Source: Mycolicibacterium frederiksbergense (GTDB taxonomy: Bacteria > Actinomycetota > Actinomycetes > Mycobacteriales > Mycobacteriaceae). From it: a stretch of DNA of 64,000 bases. The translations under genes were made by a program, and so were the position numbers. Positions 27,642 through 36,399 of this stretch are shown in pieces (within the stretch, counting starts at the first letter, position 1; each line of letters begins with the position of its first letter). The stretch lies in assembly GCF_012223425.1 (NCBI RefSeq), contig NZ_CP038799.1, positions 868,001-932,000 on the forward strand. The letters are read 5' to 3'. The notes beneath the pieces were generated by a model. The model saw nothing but the letters and a program-made list of their open reading frames with translations, ran no database searches and was not told the DNA's origin.

Positions 27642-28256
27642 GTGAGCGTCCACCAGCACCGGTTGATCTTGCTGCGCCATGGCGAAACCGAGTGGTCACG
27701 CAGCGGTAAGCACACCGGACGCACCGATATCGACCTCCTCGACATCGGCCGCGAACAGGCCGCGCTGGCCGCCGAGGTCATCGGTGACCTGCAACTGCGC
27801 CACCCGCTGGTGGTCAGCAGCCCGCGTCGGCGTGCCCAGGTGACCGCCGCGCTCGCTGGGCTGACGGTCGACGAGGTCTCACCGCTGCTGGCCGAATGGG
27901 ATTACGGCGACTACGAGGGCCTGACCACCCCCGAGATCCGTGAAACGGTTCCGGGCTGGACGGTGTGGACGCACGAATCCCCCGGCGGCGAGACGGCCAT
28001 CCAGGTGTCCGACCGCGCCGACGCCGCCATCGCCCTGGCCTTGGAACACATGGAATCCCGGGACGTGGTGTTCGTCGGCCACGGTCATTTCTCCCGCTCG
28101 GTACTGAGCCGGTGGGTCGAACTGCCCATCTCCGAGGGGGTGCGGTTCTCGATGGCCGCCGCCTCGATCGCGGTGTGTGGGTTCGAGAAGGGCATCCGCC
28201 AGATCAGCGCGCTCGGGCTGACCGGGCACACCAATCCCTGCCTGCCCCCGGCGTGA
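27642..28256 (+). CDS. gpm2: Gpm2, histidine-phosphatase-family acid phosphatase
   Basis: 204 aa. The phosphohistidine loop LLRHGETEWSRSG (His at ~residue 10) and the second catalytic His in VFVGHGHFSRSV are present. Although named as a phosphoglycerate mutase paralogue, the M. tuberculosis homologue Rv3214 was shown to be an acid phosphatase. GTG start 27642. Its stop overlaps the GTG of entC as GTGA, so the two are translated together; the link between the phosphatase and isochorismate synthesis is not understood. Confidence 0.88.
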   Translation: MSVHQHRLILLRHGETEWSRSGKHTGRTDIDLLDIGREQAALAAEVIGDLQLRHPLVVSSPRRRAQVTAALAGLTVDEVSPLLAEWDYGDYEGLTTPEIRETVPGWTVWTHESPGGETAIQVSDRADAAIALALEHMESRDVVFVGHGHFSRSVLSRWVELPISEGVRFSMAAASIAVCGFEKGIRQISALGLTGHTNPCLPPA

Positions 28257-29344
28257 CCCCAACCTTCGTCCTTTCCGGGCCGTCGGGCACCGTGCTGGCC
28301 GACGGCAGCGACACCGGCTTCTCGGAGGTTGCCGCCGCCCAGCATGCGCTGCGCACCGGTGCCGCGCCGGTGGTGTTGGGCGCCTTGCCTTTTGACCTCG
28401 ACGGCCCCGCAGCCCTGCAGGTGCCCGGCACTGTCCGCCGGACCGACGGATTGCCGGAATGGTCCGACACCGCCCCACCGGTGATCCACACCCGCGACAC
28501 GTTGCCGCCGGGCCCCGTGCACCGGGAACGGGTGGCCGAGGCGGTGCGCCGGCTGCGCGCCGCGGAGTCACCGCTGCAGAAGGTCGTGCTGGCGCGCGCG
28601 ATGCGGCTGGTCGCCGACACCCCGTGGGATGCCCGCTCGGTGCTGCGCAGGCTGGCCGCCGCCGATCCCGCGGCGACGGTCTACCTGGCCGACCTGTCAC
28701 CGGCCGGGGCCGAGTATCAAGGGCGGCTCCTCGTCGGCGCCAGCCCGGAACTGCTGGTTGCCCGCGACGGTGACACGGTGGTCTGCCAACCGTTCGCGGG
28801 TTCGGCACCGCGCTCGGCCGACCCCGATGTCGACGCGCGCAACGCTGCGGCCCTGGCCGCATCCGGCAAGAACCGGCACGAGCATGCGCTGGTCGTGAAT
28901 GTGATGCGCTCGGCACTGGAACCGCTGTGTGCCGACCTGGAGATCGCCGACGAACCGCAACTGCACGGCACCGACGCGCTGTGGCATCTGAGCACCCCGA
29001 TCCGCGGCCGGCTGCGATCGGCACAGACCACCGCGCTGGATCTGGCGCTCGCGCTGCACCCGACACCGGCGGTGGGCGGCGTGCCCACCGATCTGGCCGC
29101 CGCACTGATCACGGAGTTGGAGGGCGACCGCGGCTTCTACGCCGGCGCCGTCGGCTGGTGCGACGCGCGCGGCGACGGCCGCTGGGTGGTGTCGATCCGG
29201 TGCGCGATGCTGGATGCCGACCGCCGCAGCGCGCTCGCGCACGCGGGCGGTGGCATCGTCGCCGAGTCCGATCCCGATGACGAGGTCGACGAGACCACTA
29301 CGAAATTCCGGACGATCCTGACAGGGTTGGGGGCAAGCACATGA
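28253..29344 (+). CDS. entC: EntC-like isochorismate synthase
   Basis: 363 aa of the chorismate-binding (anthranilate synthase I-like) family. Signature pieces: SPLQKVVLARAM, LLVGASPELLVAR, QPFAGSAPR, NRHEHALVVN, LHGTDALWHLSTPIRG, HPTPAVGGVP and FYAGAVGW. It would convert chorismate to isochorismate for menaquinone or salicylate-type products. The first 25 residues are degenerate compared with the rest. It starts with GTG 28253 inside the gpm2 stop, and 28 bases later a GNAT gene follows. Confidence 0.9.
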   Translation: MTPTFVLSGPSGTVLADGSDTGFSEVAAAQHALRTGAAPVVLGALPFDLDGPAALQVPGTVRRTDGLPEWSDTAPPVIHTRDTLPPGPVHRERVAEAVRRLRAAESPLQKVVLARAMRLVADTPWDARSVLRRLAAADPAATVYLADLSPAGAEYQGRLLVGASPELLVARDGDTVVCQPFAGSAPRSADPDVDARNAAALAASGKNRHEHALVVNVMRSALEPLCADLEIADEPQLHGTDALWHLSTPIRGRLRSAQTTALDLALALHPTPAVGGVPTDLAAALITELEGDRGFYAGAVGWCDARGDGRWVVSIRCAMLDADRRSALAHAGGGIVAESDPDDEVDETTTKFRTILTGLGAST

Positions 29345-29372
29345 CATCGGCGAGCAGCGGAGCGAATCGCAC

Positions 29373-29852
29373 ATGACTGAAATGATCCGCCGCGCGCGAC
29401 CGGGTGACGAGGCCGAGATCGTCGCGATGATCCGCGAGCTGGCCGAGTTCGAACACGCCGCCGATGAGTGCGTGGTGACCGAAAAATCGCTGCACAGAGC
29501 TCTTTTCAACGATCAGCCGACCGCACACGCCCATATCGTCGAGATCGACGGCCGGGCCGCGGCGACCGCGGTATGGTTCCTGAACTTCTCCACCTGGGAC
29601 GGGGTGTCCGGGATCTACCTGGAGGACCTCTACGTGCGGCCGGATTTCCGCCGCCGCGGCCTGGCCCGGAAATTGTTGTCCACCTTGGCCGCCGAGTGCC
29701 AGACCCACGGCTACACGCGGCTGAGCTGGGCGGTGCTCAAATGGAACGTCAATGCCATCGCGCTGTATGACGCCGTCGGTGGCAAGCCGCAGACCGAATG
29801 GACCACCTACCGGGTGTCGGGGCCGGAACTCACCGCGCTGGCCCAAGGCTGA
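29373..29852 (+). CDS. GNAT-family N-acetyltransferase, SSAT-like
   Basis: 159 aa. A single GNAT domain: MIRRARPGDEAEIVAMIREL at the start, the SSAT-type strand VWFLNFSTWDGVSGIYLEDL, the acetyl-CoA loop VRPDFRRRGLARKLL, and NVNAIALYDAVGGK. The YLEDLYV motif places it with spermidine/thialysine acetyltransferases; the actual amine is unknown. It corresponds in position to Rv3216. Confidence 0.88.
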   Translation: MTEMIRRARPGDEAEIVAMIRELAEFEHAADECVVTEKSLHRALFNDQPTAHAHIVEIDGRAAATAVWFLNFSTWDGVSGIYLEDLYVRPDFRRRGLARKLLSTLAAECQTHGYTRLSWAVLKWNVNAIALYDAVGGKPQTEWTTYRVSGPELTALAQG

Positions 29853-29889
29853 TTCCCGGATCGCTCCGCTCCAGCCCGCCGGACGAGAT

Positions 29890-30270
29890 CTAGTCCCGGC
29901 CCGCCATCCACTGCACCGACGACGGGCTGAACAACATGCCCAGCGCCGTCAGCGCCAGCAGACCGACCAGGATGCCGTAGACCACGTGGTGGCTGGTGAT
30001 GACATACCAGGCGATCGGCAACAGCAGCAGGTTGGTGGGCACCGCGATCCCGCGCCCCCAGCGCCGGCCCGTGATCAGCGCCCAGCCACCGGCCAGCACG
30101 CCACCGCCGATGAGCACGAACCAGACCGCGGTGCCGTACCCGTTGACGATCTGTTGGTCGGCACCGCCGAGAGCCCGGATCAGCAGCAGCGCGGCCATGA
30201 TCAGCCCGGCCACGCCCTCGGCCGCCACCAGGAATCCCACGTAGCGGACGATCGGCGGCTGCAGGTTCAC
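29890..30270 (-). CDS. Small four-TM membrane protein (Rv3217c-like)
   Basis: 126 aa with four hydrophobic segments (around residues 10-30, 46-64, 75-90 and 95-115) and short charged loops (TGRRWGRG, GYGTAVW). No catalytic motif is seen. The GTG start at 30270 overlaps the aroQ stop codon as GTGA, so it is translated with aroQ in the leftward operon. Unknown function. Confidence 0.78.
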   Translation of the reverse strand: MNLQPPIVRYVGFLVAAEGVAGLIMAALLLIRALGGADQQIVNGYGTAVWFVLIGGGVLAGGWALITGRRWGRGIAVPTNLLLLPIAWYVITSHHVVYGILVGLLALTALGMLFSPSSVQWMAGRD

Positions 30271-30707
30271 GACAGTTTTGCGGCGAAGTAGCGCACCGCA
30301 TACTCGTAACCGGCGGGCCCGGCACCGGCGATCACGACGTCGGCCACCTCCGAGACGAAGGAGTGCCGACGGTACTCCTCGCGGGCATGCACGTTGCTCA
30401 AATGCACCTCCACCACCGGCACATCGACCGATCGCAGGGCATCGGCGATGGCCACCGAGGTGTGGCTGTAGGCGCCCGGGTTGATGATGATGCCGGCGCA
30501 GTCCGCGCGAGCATCATGAATGGCATCGATCAGGACGCCCTCGTGGTTGCTCTGCACGACTCGCCCGTCAAAGCCGTGCTCAGCGGCCACCTCGATGAAC
30601 CGCTGCTCGATCTGCGCGAGCGTGGTGGCACCGTAGATTTCGGGCTGACGGGTCCCGAGCAGATTCAGGTTGGGGCCGTTCACGAGCAGCAATCGGCGTT
30701 CGGTCAC
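30267..30707 (-). CDS. aroQ: AroQ, type II 3-dehydroquinate dehydratase
   Basis: 146 aa, the normal size for type II enzymes. The active-site pieces are present: LLLVNGPNLNLLGTRQP (Asn, Arg), EIYGATTL (catalytic Tyr), IIINPGAYSHTSVAI (Asn, Ser) and VEVHLSNVHAREEYRRHS (catalytic His, Arg). The enzyme interconverts dehydroquinate and dehydroshikimate. Mycobacteria already have one in the main aro cluster, so this is likely a second copy, perhaps for quinate/shikimate use. GTG 30707 follows TACCGT (30719-30714) by six bases, so it is leaderless. It diverges from a fadE operon. Confidence 0.9.
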   Translation of the reverse strand: MTERRLLLVNGPNLNLLGTRQPEIYGATTLAQIEQRFIEVAAEHGFDGRVVQSNHEGVLIDAIHDARADCAGIIINPGAYSHTSVAIADALRSVDVPVVEVHLSNVHAREEYRRHSFVSEVADVVIAGAGPAGYEYAVRYFAAKLS

Positions 30708-30760
30708 GTGAGTACGGTACCGACGCGGACGGGCACAGCGCCAAGTCCGTGGCCGACCGG

Positions 30761-30779
30761 CGTTTCCCGATCGGAAACG
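30761..30779. promoter_or_regulatory. LysR-type operator between aroQ and fadE
   Basis: CGTTTCC-CGATC-GGAAACG is a perfect inverted repeat with 7-bp arms. Its middle TTCCCGATCGGAA (30764-30776) matches the LysR box T-N11-A. It is in the 120-base divergent gap, about 54 bases from the aroQ start and 48 from the fadE start, and a LysR gene closes the same rightward operon, so this is its most likely target. Confidence 0.6.
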
Positions 30780-30827
30780 TGCCGGTGTCGGCGTGCGTGA
30801 TTTACACAGCCCCGGTGACCGCGTTGC

Positions 30828-31928
30828 ATGGACGCCATGACGATCAGCGTGACCGAGCGGGCCGAGCTGCGATCCGCGGTCCGCGCCCTGCTGCACGACG
30901 AATGCACCGAGGCCGACGTGCGGCGGGTGATGACCTCCCCGGACGGCTTCGACCGTGCACTGTGGGCCAAGCTGGCCGCGCAGGGCGTGCCGGGACTGCT
31001 GGTGGAACCCGAGTACGGCGGGGTCGGTCTGGGCGCCCTCGAGCTGGAGGCCGTCGCCGAGGAGACCGGGGCCGCCCTGCTGCCCGCGCCATTCCTGTCC
31101 AGCGCGGTACTGACCGTCGCACTCATCCAGTCGGCCGGCACCGAGGCCGACAAGCAGCGCCTGCTCCCCCGGCTGGCCGACGGCACCGCGATCGGCACCG
31201 TCGCCGTCACCGGGGCCCGTGGAACCTGGACCGAGGACGCTGTCGACATCCGGGCCGGCGCGGACGCCACCCTGACCGGGACCGCGCACTACGTCATCTT
31301 CGGGCAGATCGCCGAGGTCATCCTGGTCATCGCAGTGACCGACGACGGTCCCGCCGTCTTCGAGGTCGCCTCCGATGCCCCCGGCTTCCAGCGCACCGCC
31401 GCAACGGTTTTCGATGCGACCAGCCCGCTGTCCACCTACACCTTCACCGCCACCCCGGCCCGGCGCATCGGCACCGCGGGCTGGGACGCGGTGCAGCAGG
31501 CGCTGGATCTGGCGGTCATCGCCATGGCCGGCGAGCAGGCCGGCGGCACCCGGCGAATCTTCGACATGACCGTCGAATACCTCAAGACCCGCATCCAGTT
31601 CGGCCGCCCGATCGGCAGTTTCCAGGCGCTCAAACACATGGCTGCCGACCTGCTGCTGCAGGTCGAATCGGCGACGTCGGCGGCCCAGCACGCCGCGGAC
31701 CGCTACCAGGACCCCGAAACCCGCCCCGGCGCCGTCGCGCTGGCGGGCTTCGCGTGCGCCGAGGCGTATGTCGAGACGGCCATGCAGGCCATCCAGATGC
31801 ACGGCGGCATCGGGTTCACCTGGGAGCATCCCGCGCACCTGTTCCTGCGCCGGGCACGCACCGGCCTGCTGCTGTTCGGCGACTCCGCGGCACACCGCGA
31901 GCGCTACCTGCTGTCGAAGGGCGCCTAA
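30828..31928 (+). CDS. Acyl-CoA dehydrogenase, FadE-type (first of a pair)
   Basis: 366 aa (ATG 30828; ATG 30837 is an alternative). The N-terminal helical domain has GVPGLLVEPEYGGVGLGALE, the middle beta domain VAVTGARGTWTED, and the C-terminal domain carries FDMTVEYLKTRIQFGRPIGS, AMQAIQMHGGIGFTWEHPAH and LFLRRARTGLLLFG. This subtype pairs with a second dehydrogenase in alpha2-beta2 enzymes of steroid and branched-acid degradation. The next gene is such a partner, two bases away. The substrate is unknown. Confidence 0.88.
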   Translation: MDAMTISVTERAELRSAVRALLHDECTEADVRRVMTSPDGFDRALWAKLAAQGVPGLLVEPEYGGVGLGALELEAVAEETGAALLPAPFLSSAVLTVALIQSAGTEADKQRLLPRLADGTAIGTVAVTGARGTWTEDAVDIRAGADATLTGTAHYVIFGQIAEVILVIAVTDDGPAVFEVASDAPGFQRTAATVFDATSPLSTYTFTATPARRIGTAGWDAVQQALDLAVIAMAGEQAGGTRRIFDMTVEYLKTRIQFGRPIGSFQALKHMAADLLLQVESATSAAQHAADRYQDPETRPGAVALAGFACAEAYVETAMQAIQMHGGIGFTWEHPAHLFLRRARTGLLLFGDSAAHRERYLLSKGA

Positions 31929-31929
31929 G

Positions 31930-33126
31930 ATGACCGAGAACACCCTGCCCTGCGCCGACGACCTGCGTGCCGAGGTCCGCGACTGGCTGGCCGCCCACTG
32001 GACCGCGCTGCCCAAATCCGATGACCCGTGGGCGAGTTCCCCGGAACGTATCGCCTGGCTGGAGAAGGTCCTCGACGCCGGGTACGCCGCACCGACCTAC
32101 CCCGGCGACTGGTACGGCCGGGAGTACCCCAACCAGCTCGCCAACGTCATCGAGCAGGAGTTCCGCGCGGTGCGCGCCCCGGGCGCCCGCCAGGACAAAT
32201 ACAGCATCCCGGCCAACACCGTCCTGAAATTCGGCACCGAGCAGATCAAACATGACCTGTTGCGCGACTTCCTGACCGAGAGGTCGCGGACCTGCCTGCT
32301 CTACAGCGAGCCGGGTGCCGGTTCTGACCTGGCCGGTATCCGGACGACGGCCGTGCGCGACGGCGACCAGTGGGTGATCAACGGCCAGAAGGTGTGGACA
32401 TCGGGGGCACTGACGTCGGACTACGCGCTGCTGATCGCCCGCACCGACTGGGATGCGCCCAAACACAAGGGCATCACCTTCTTCATCATCGGAATGAAAC
32501 AACCCGGGATCGAAGTCCGACCGCTGCACCAGATCACCGGTGAGTCGCACTTCAACGAGGTGTTCATCACCGATGCGAAGACGCCCGACGCCTACGTCGT
32601 CGGCGGCACCGGCAACGGGTGGCGGGTGCTGCAGACCGCGCTCGCCTACGAGCGGTCCCTGATGGGCGCGGCCGGCCGCTCCGGACGCAACCAGTCCCGC
32701 GCCAACAGCCTGGTCGAACTGGCCCGCGAGCACGGACGACTCGACGACGCCGCGGTGCGCAGATCGCTGGCCGAGGTGCTCGCCCTGCGAGAACTCAACG
32801 GCCTCAACAATGCCCGCGCGAAGGCCGAGGCCAAGCAGGGCACCTCGAGCCCGGTCATGTCGCTCGGCAAGCTGGCGATGTCGGGCATCCTGCATGCCGA
32901 GGCGCGACTGAAGACCGACATCATCGGCGCGCAGGCACTGCTGGCCGGCCCCGACAACCCCGAATCCGATGACGTGAACTTCCTGACGCTCAACGCGTTC
33001 TTCACCTCGATCGGCGGCGGCACCGACCAGATCCAGCGCAACATCATCGGCGGACGGGTGCTCGGGCTACCCAAGGAACCCGAAGTCGACCGCGACATCC
33101 CGTTCCGCCAGGCCCGGAGGAACTAG
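31930..33126 (+). CDS. Acyl-CoA dehydrogenase, FadE-type (second of a pair)
   Basis: 398 aa. FAD/substrate-binding motifs are strong: LLYSEPGAGSDLAGIRTTA, VINGQKVWTSGA, and a C-terminal GGGTDQIQRNIIGGRVLGLP. The place of the usual catalytic Glu in the YEGTSQIQ-type motif is Gly here (around 33010-33036), while helix G keeps a Glu in LAYERSLMG, as in heterotetrameric FadE28/29-like enzymes. It follows the first fadE by one base and precedes the CoA transferase by five, a tight operon. Confidence 0.9.
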   Translation: MTENTLPCADDLRAEVRDWLAAHWTALPKSDDPWASSPERIAWLEKVLDAGYAAPTYPGDWYGREYPNQLANVIEQEFRAVRAPGARQDKYSIPANTVLKFGTEQIKHDLLRDFLTERSRTCLLYSEPGAGSDLAGIRTTAVRDGDQWVINGQKVWTSGALTSDYALLIARTDWDAPKHKGITFFIIGMKQPGIEVRPLHQITGESHFNEVFITDAKTPDAYVVGGTGNGWRVLQTALAYERSLMGAAGRSGRNQSRANSLVELAREHGRLDDAAVRRSLAEVLALRELNGLNNARAKAEAKQGTSSPVMSLGKLAMSGILHAEARLKTDIIGAQALLAGPDNPESDDVNFLTLNAFFTSIGGGTDQIQRNIIGGRVLGLPKEPEVDRDIPFRQARRN

Positions 33127-33131
33127 AACCC

Positions 33132-35396
33132 ATGCCCTATGACCCACCACTGTCCGGCGTACGGGTCCTCGACCTGACCACCGGCCCGATGACGGCCGTC
33201 GGGCGCCTACTGGCCGATCTGGGAGCCCACGTCATTGTCGTTGCGCTGCAGGGTGTCAGCTCCCAGGACGAACCGGTGCCGCTGGACACGGCGATGAACC
33301 GGCACGGCCTGGATACGGTGACCGTGACGGACCCCGACACCTGGACCCGCATGCTGGCCGGCGCGGACATCCTCGTCGAGAACACCGCGCCGGGCTCGGC
33401 CGCCGAAACCGCGCTGGCCGTCCGCGCGATCCGGACGGCGCACCCGGCACTGGTGATCCTGTCCATCAGCGATTTCGGCCGCGACACCCGATTCCGGAAC
33501 TGGCAGGCCACCACGCCGGTACTGCACGCGCTGACCAGTGAGCTGTCCCGGTCCGGGATCCCCGGGCGCGAACCCCTGGTGCCACCCGGACGCCACCTGC
33601 CCTACCAGGTCGCCGCCGCGCAGGCGGCGGTGTTCACCGTCAGCGTGCTGCTGGACCGATTACGCACCGGCGAAGGCGATCTCATCGACTTCTCGGTGCT
33701 CGACGGCGCCATGCAGACCCTCGATCCGCCGTACGGCACGGCCGGTACCGCCTCGGCGGGGGTGGCGCTCAGCGCGCAGAAGCGCAACTGGGCTGCCGAG
33801 CAGTTGCGCTATCCGATCATCGCGTGCCGCGACGGGCACGTGCGAATCTGTCTGCTGGCCAAAAGGCAGTGGGAGGGCATGTTCGAATGGTTGGGCCGCC
33901 CAGCCGAATTCGCCGACCCGAAGTACTACAGTCTGCGCGAGCGCCTCACCTCGGTCCAGTTGCTCGGCGCGATCGGGCGGTTCTGCGCCGACAAGACGCG
34001 CGCCGAACTGGAGGAGCAGGGCCAACGCCACCGGGTGCCGACCGCGGCAGTGCTGTCCCTCGCCGAGGCGCTGCGCAGCGAACACGTCAGAGAGCGCGGC
34101 TTCTTTCGCGACGTCGAGCTCAGCACGGGCGTGACGGCGCCGGTTCCGGTGGGCATCGTCGAGATCGACGGGCACCGGGCCAGCACACTCAACTCCCCCA
34201 CCACGCCGACCGCGCGGCCGGCGGGTGCACCCATCCTGGCCGGCCGCACCCGCCGCGACCAAGGCCTGCCACTGGAGGGCCTGCGGGTGCTGGATCTCGG
34301 GGTCATCGTGGTGGGCAGCGATACCGGCCGGCTGTTCGGTGACCTCGGCGCCGACGTCGTCAAGATCGAGAACTCGGCGTTCCCGGACGGACTGCGCGGC
34401 AACCTTGCGTCGATATCGCACACCTATGCCGCCGGGCACCGCAACAAGAAGTCGATCAGCATCGACCTACGGATCCCGGAAGGCCAGGCGCTGGCGCACC
34501 GGCTCGTCGAGTCCGCCGATGTGGTCCTCACCAACTTCAAGCCCGGTGTCGCCGCCGCCCTGGGAATGGACCACGACACGCTGCGCCTGATCAACCCGGG
34601 CATCGTCGTGGTGGACAGTTCGGCATTCGGCCCGACCGGGCCGTGGGCCAACCGGCTGGGCTACGGCCCGCTGGTCCGGGCCGCCGCCGGGTTCACCGAC
34701 CAGTGGGCCTACCCGGGCGAAAGCGATGCCTTCTGCGATGCCGTCACCGTCTACCCCGACCATGTCGCCGCCCGGATCGGCGCGCTCGCCGCGCTGGCCC
34801 TGCTGCTGCGCCGGGAGCGCACCGGGGCCGGCGGAGCCGCCAGCGTCGCCCAGTCCGAGGTGATGATCAGCCATCTGGCCGCCGAGATCGCCGGCAAGGT
34901 GCTCGACCTGCCGGAGCAGCCGCCCGCGCATCCGTGGGGCGTGTTCCCCGCCAAGGGCGATGGCGCCTGGGTCGCGGTGACCGTCCGCGACGATGCCGAT
35001 GACCGCGCCCTTCGCACCGTGATCGGCGCACGGTCGCTGCCCGAATGGACCGCCGAGCACAGCGCCGAAGAGGCGATGGACCTGCTCCAGAGCGCGGGGG
35101 TGCCCGCCGGTGCGGTGCTGCACGCCGCCGATGTGCCCGGCTGGGCCTACTACGTCGACCGGCGCGCCTTCCGGGAGGAGTTGCATCCGCACGGCCGGGA
35201 GCCCTACATCCTGGAGAACGCCCAGATCCACTCCGACCGCATCGCGGACCCGCCGCTGGGGCAGGCCCCCCTGCTGGGTGAGCAGACCCGCGAGCTGGCC
35301 GCCGAGCTGCTGGGACTGAGCCAGGACGAGATCGACGACCTGATGGCCCGCGGGGTCCTGGAGTCGGTGGCCGAGGCGGCCGCAGAGCCTCGCTGA
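33132..35396 (+). CDS. Tandem CaiB/BaiF class III CoA-transferase fusion
   Basis: 754 aa, about twice the usual size, because two CaiB/BaiF domains are fused. Domain 1 (~1-360) starts LSGVRVLDLTTGPMTAVGR and has LIDFSVLDGAMQT with the expected catalytic Asp. Domain 2 (~380-754) starts LEGLRVLDLGVIVVGSDTGR; its equivalent place reads ASVAQSEVMIS, so Asp appears replaced by Ser. Class III enzymes move CoA between acids; here it would activate the substrate of the FadE pair. Joined domains would make a fixed pseudo-dimer. Operon with both fadE genes. Confidence 0.9.
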   Translation: MPYDPPLSGVRVLDLTTGPMTAVGRLLADLGAHVIVVALQGVSSQDEPVPLDTAMNRHGLDTVTVTDPDTWTRMLAGADILVENTAPGSAAETALAVRAIRTAHPALVILSISDFGRDTRFRNWQATTPVLHALTSELSRSGIPGREPLVPPGRHLPYQVAAAQAAVFTVSVLLDRLRTGEGDLIDFSVLDGAMQTLDPPYGTAGTASAGVALSAQKRNWAAEQLRYPIIACRDGHVRICLLAKRQWEGMFEWLGRPAEFADPKYYSLRERLTSVQLLGAIGRFCADKTRAELEEQGQRHRVPTAAVLSLAEALRSEHVRERGFFRDVELSTGVTAPVPVGIVEIDGHRASTLNSPTTPTARPAGAPILAGRTRRDQGLPLEGLRVLDLGVIVVGSDTGRLFGDLGADVVKIENSAFPDGLRGNLASISHTYAAGHRNKKSISIDLRIPEGQALAHRLVESADVVLTNFKPGVAAALGMDHDTLRLINPGIVVVDSSAFGPTGPWANRLGYGPLVRAAAGFTDQWAYPGESDAFCDAVTVYPDHVAARIGALAALALLLRRERTGAGGAASVAQSEVMISHLAAEIAGKVLDLPEQPPAHPWGVFPAKGDGAWVAVTVRDDADDRALRTVIGARSLPEWTAEHSAEEAMDLLQSAGVPAGAVLHAADVPGWAYYVDRRAFREELHPHGREPYILENAQIHSDRIADPPLGQAPLLGEQTRELAAELLGLSQDEIDDLMARGVLESVAEAAAEPR

Positions 35397-35469
35397 CCCG
35401 GCTCGCACCCGACCGGCTTAAGATCGCCGGAGCCAACATCAGCCTCGACCTGTTTCGGACGTGCCCCGC

Positions 35470-36399
35470 ATGCAAGTGGACTTCACCAGGCTCCGCTATT
35501 TCGTCGCGGTCGCCGAGGAACTGCACTTCAAACGTGCCGCCGCCCGCCTGATGATCACCCCACCGCCGCTGAGCAAGCAGATCAAGCTGCTGGAGAACGA
35601 ACTCGGCGGTCAACTGTTCGAACGCGACTACCACAACGTACGGCTCACCCCGCTGGGCGAGAGGCTGCTGGGCCCGGCCCGCGACATCCTCGACCGGGTC
35701 GATGACCTCAAGGCCCTCGCATCGCGAATCACCAACGGCGCCAAGCCGGTCCGGATCGGCGCCACCGCGTACGCGCCATCGGACTTCCTGGCGCGACTGG
35801 AGACGACGGTCGCCGCGCTGAGGTCCCCGGCCGAATTCAGTGTGCCCGGATCGGCAGCGGAGGTCATCGCCAAACTGGTGTCCGGGCACCTCGATCTGGG
35901 CCTGATCCACCTGCCGCACTCCGACAAGCGATTACGCCACCGGGTGGTGGCCAGTTACCCGGGCGCGATCGCCGTCCGATTCGATGATCCGCTGGCCGCC
36001 GACGACAGCGTGACCATCGAGGCCCTGCGCGACCGTGACGTGGTGATCGACTTCGCGCGACCCAACCCGGTGGTGCTCGCCGGGCTGACCCGCGGCCTTG
36101 CGGCCCGCGGTGTACACCGAATCGTGCGGACCACCAACCAACTCGGCGGCGAGTTGGAGATGGCGACCCAGGTGTTCAACCGTCATCTGGTCGCGATGGT
36201 GACCTACGCGCCGGCGTCGGCCATCGGCCGAATCTTCTCGCCCCCGGAGTTCAAACTGATCCCGATCGACGAAAGTACCTGGGCCCCGGCCCGAATCGCT
36301 CTGGCGTGGGCACCGGGCCGCCTGCACGACCCGGCCCGAATCGAGGACACGGTGGACGAGATTGCCTCTGCGATAGGAAATTCGGATGTCCGAGGCTGA
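35470..36399 (+). CDS. LysR-family transcriptional regulator
   Basis: About 309 aa (ATG 35470; GTG 35461 also possible). The N-terminal winged HTH is clear: FTRLRYFVAVAEELHFKRAA, then LSKQIKLLENELGGQLFER and RLTPLGERLL. The C-terminal periplasmic-binding-like domain senses an unknown effector. It lies 70 bases behind the CoA-transferase gene and is the natural regulator of the fadE-fadE-CoA transferase operon and perhaps aroQ through the palindrome at 30761-30779. Its last 14 bases overlap ychJ. Confidence 0.88.
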   Translation: MQVDFTRLRYFVAVAEELHFKRAAARLMITPPPLSKQIKLLENELGGQLFERDYHNVRLTPLGERLLGPARDILDRVDDLKALASRITNGAKPVRIGATAYAPSDFLARLETTVAALRSPAEFSVPGSAAEVIAKLVSGHLDLGLIHLPHSDKRLRHRVVASYPGAIAVRFDDPLAADDSVTIEALRDRDVVIDFARPNPVVLAGLTRGLAARGVHRIVRTTNQLGGELEMATQVFNRHLVAMVTYAPASAIGRIFSPPEFKLIPIDESTWAPARIALAWAPGRLHDPARIEDTVDEIASAIGNSDVRG

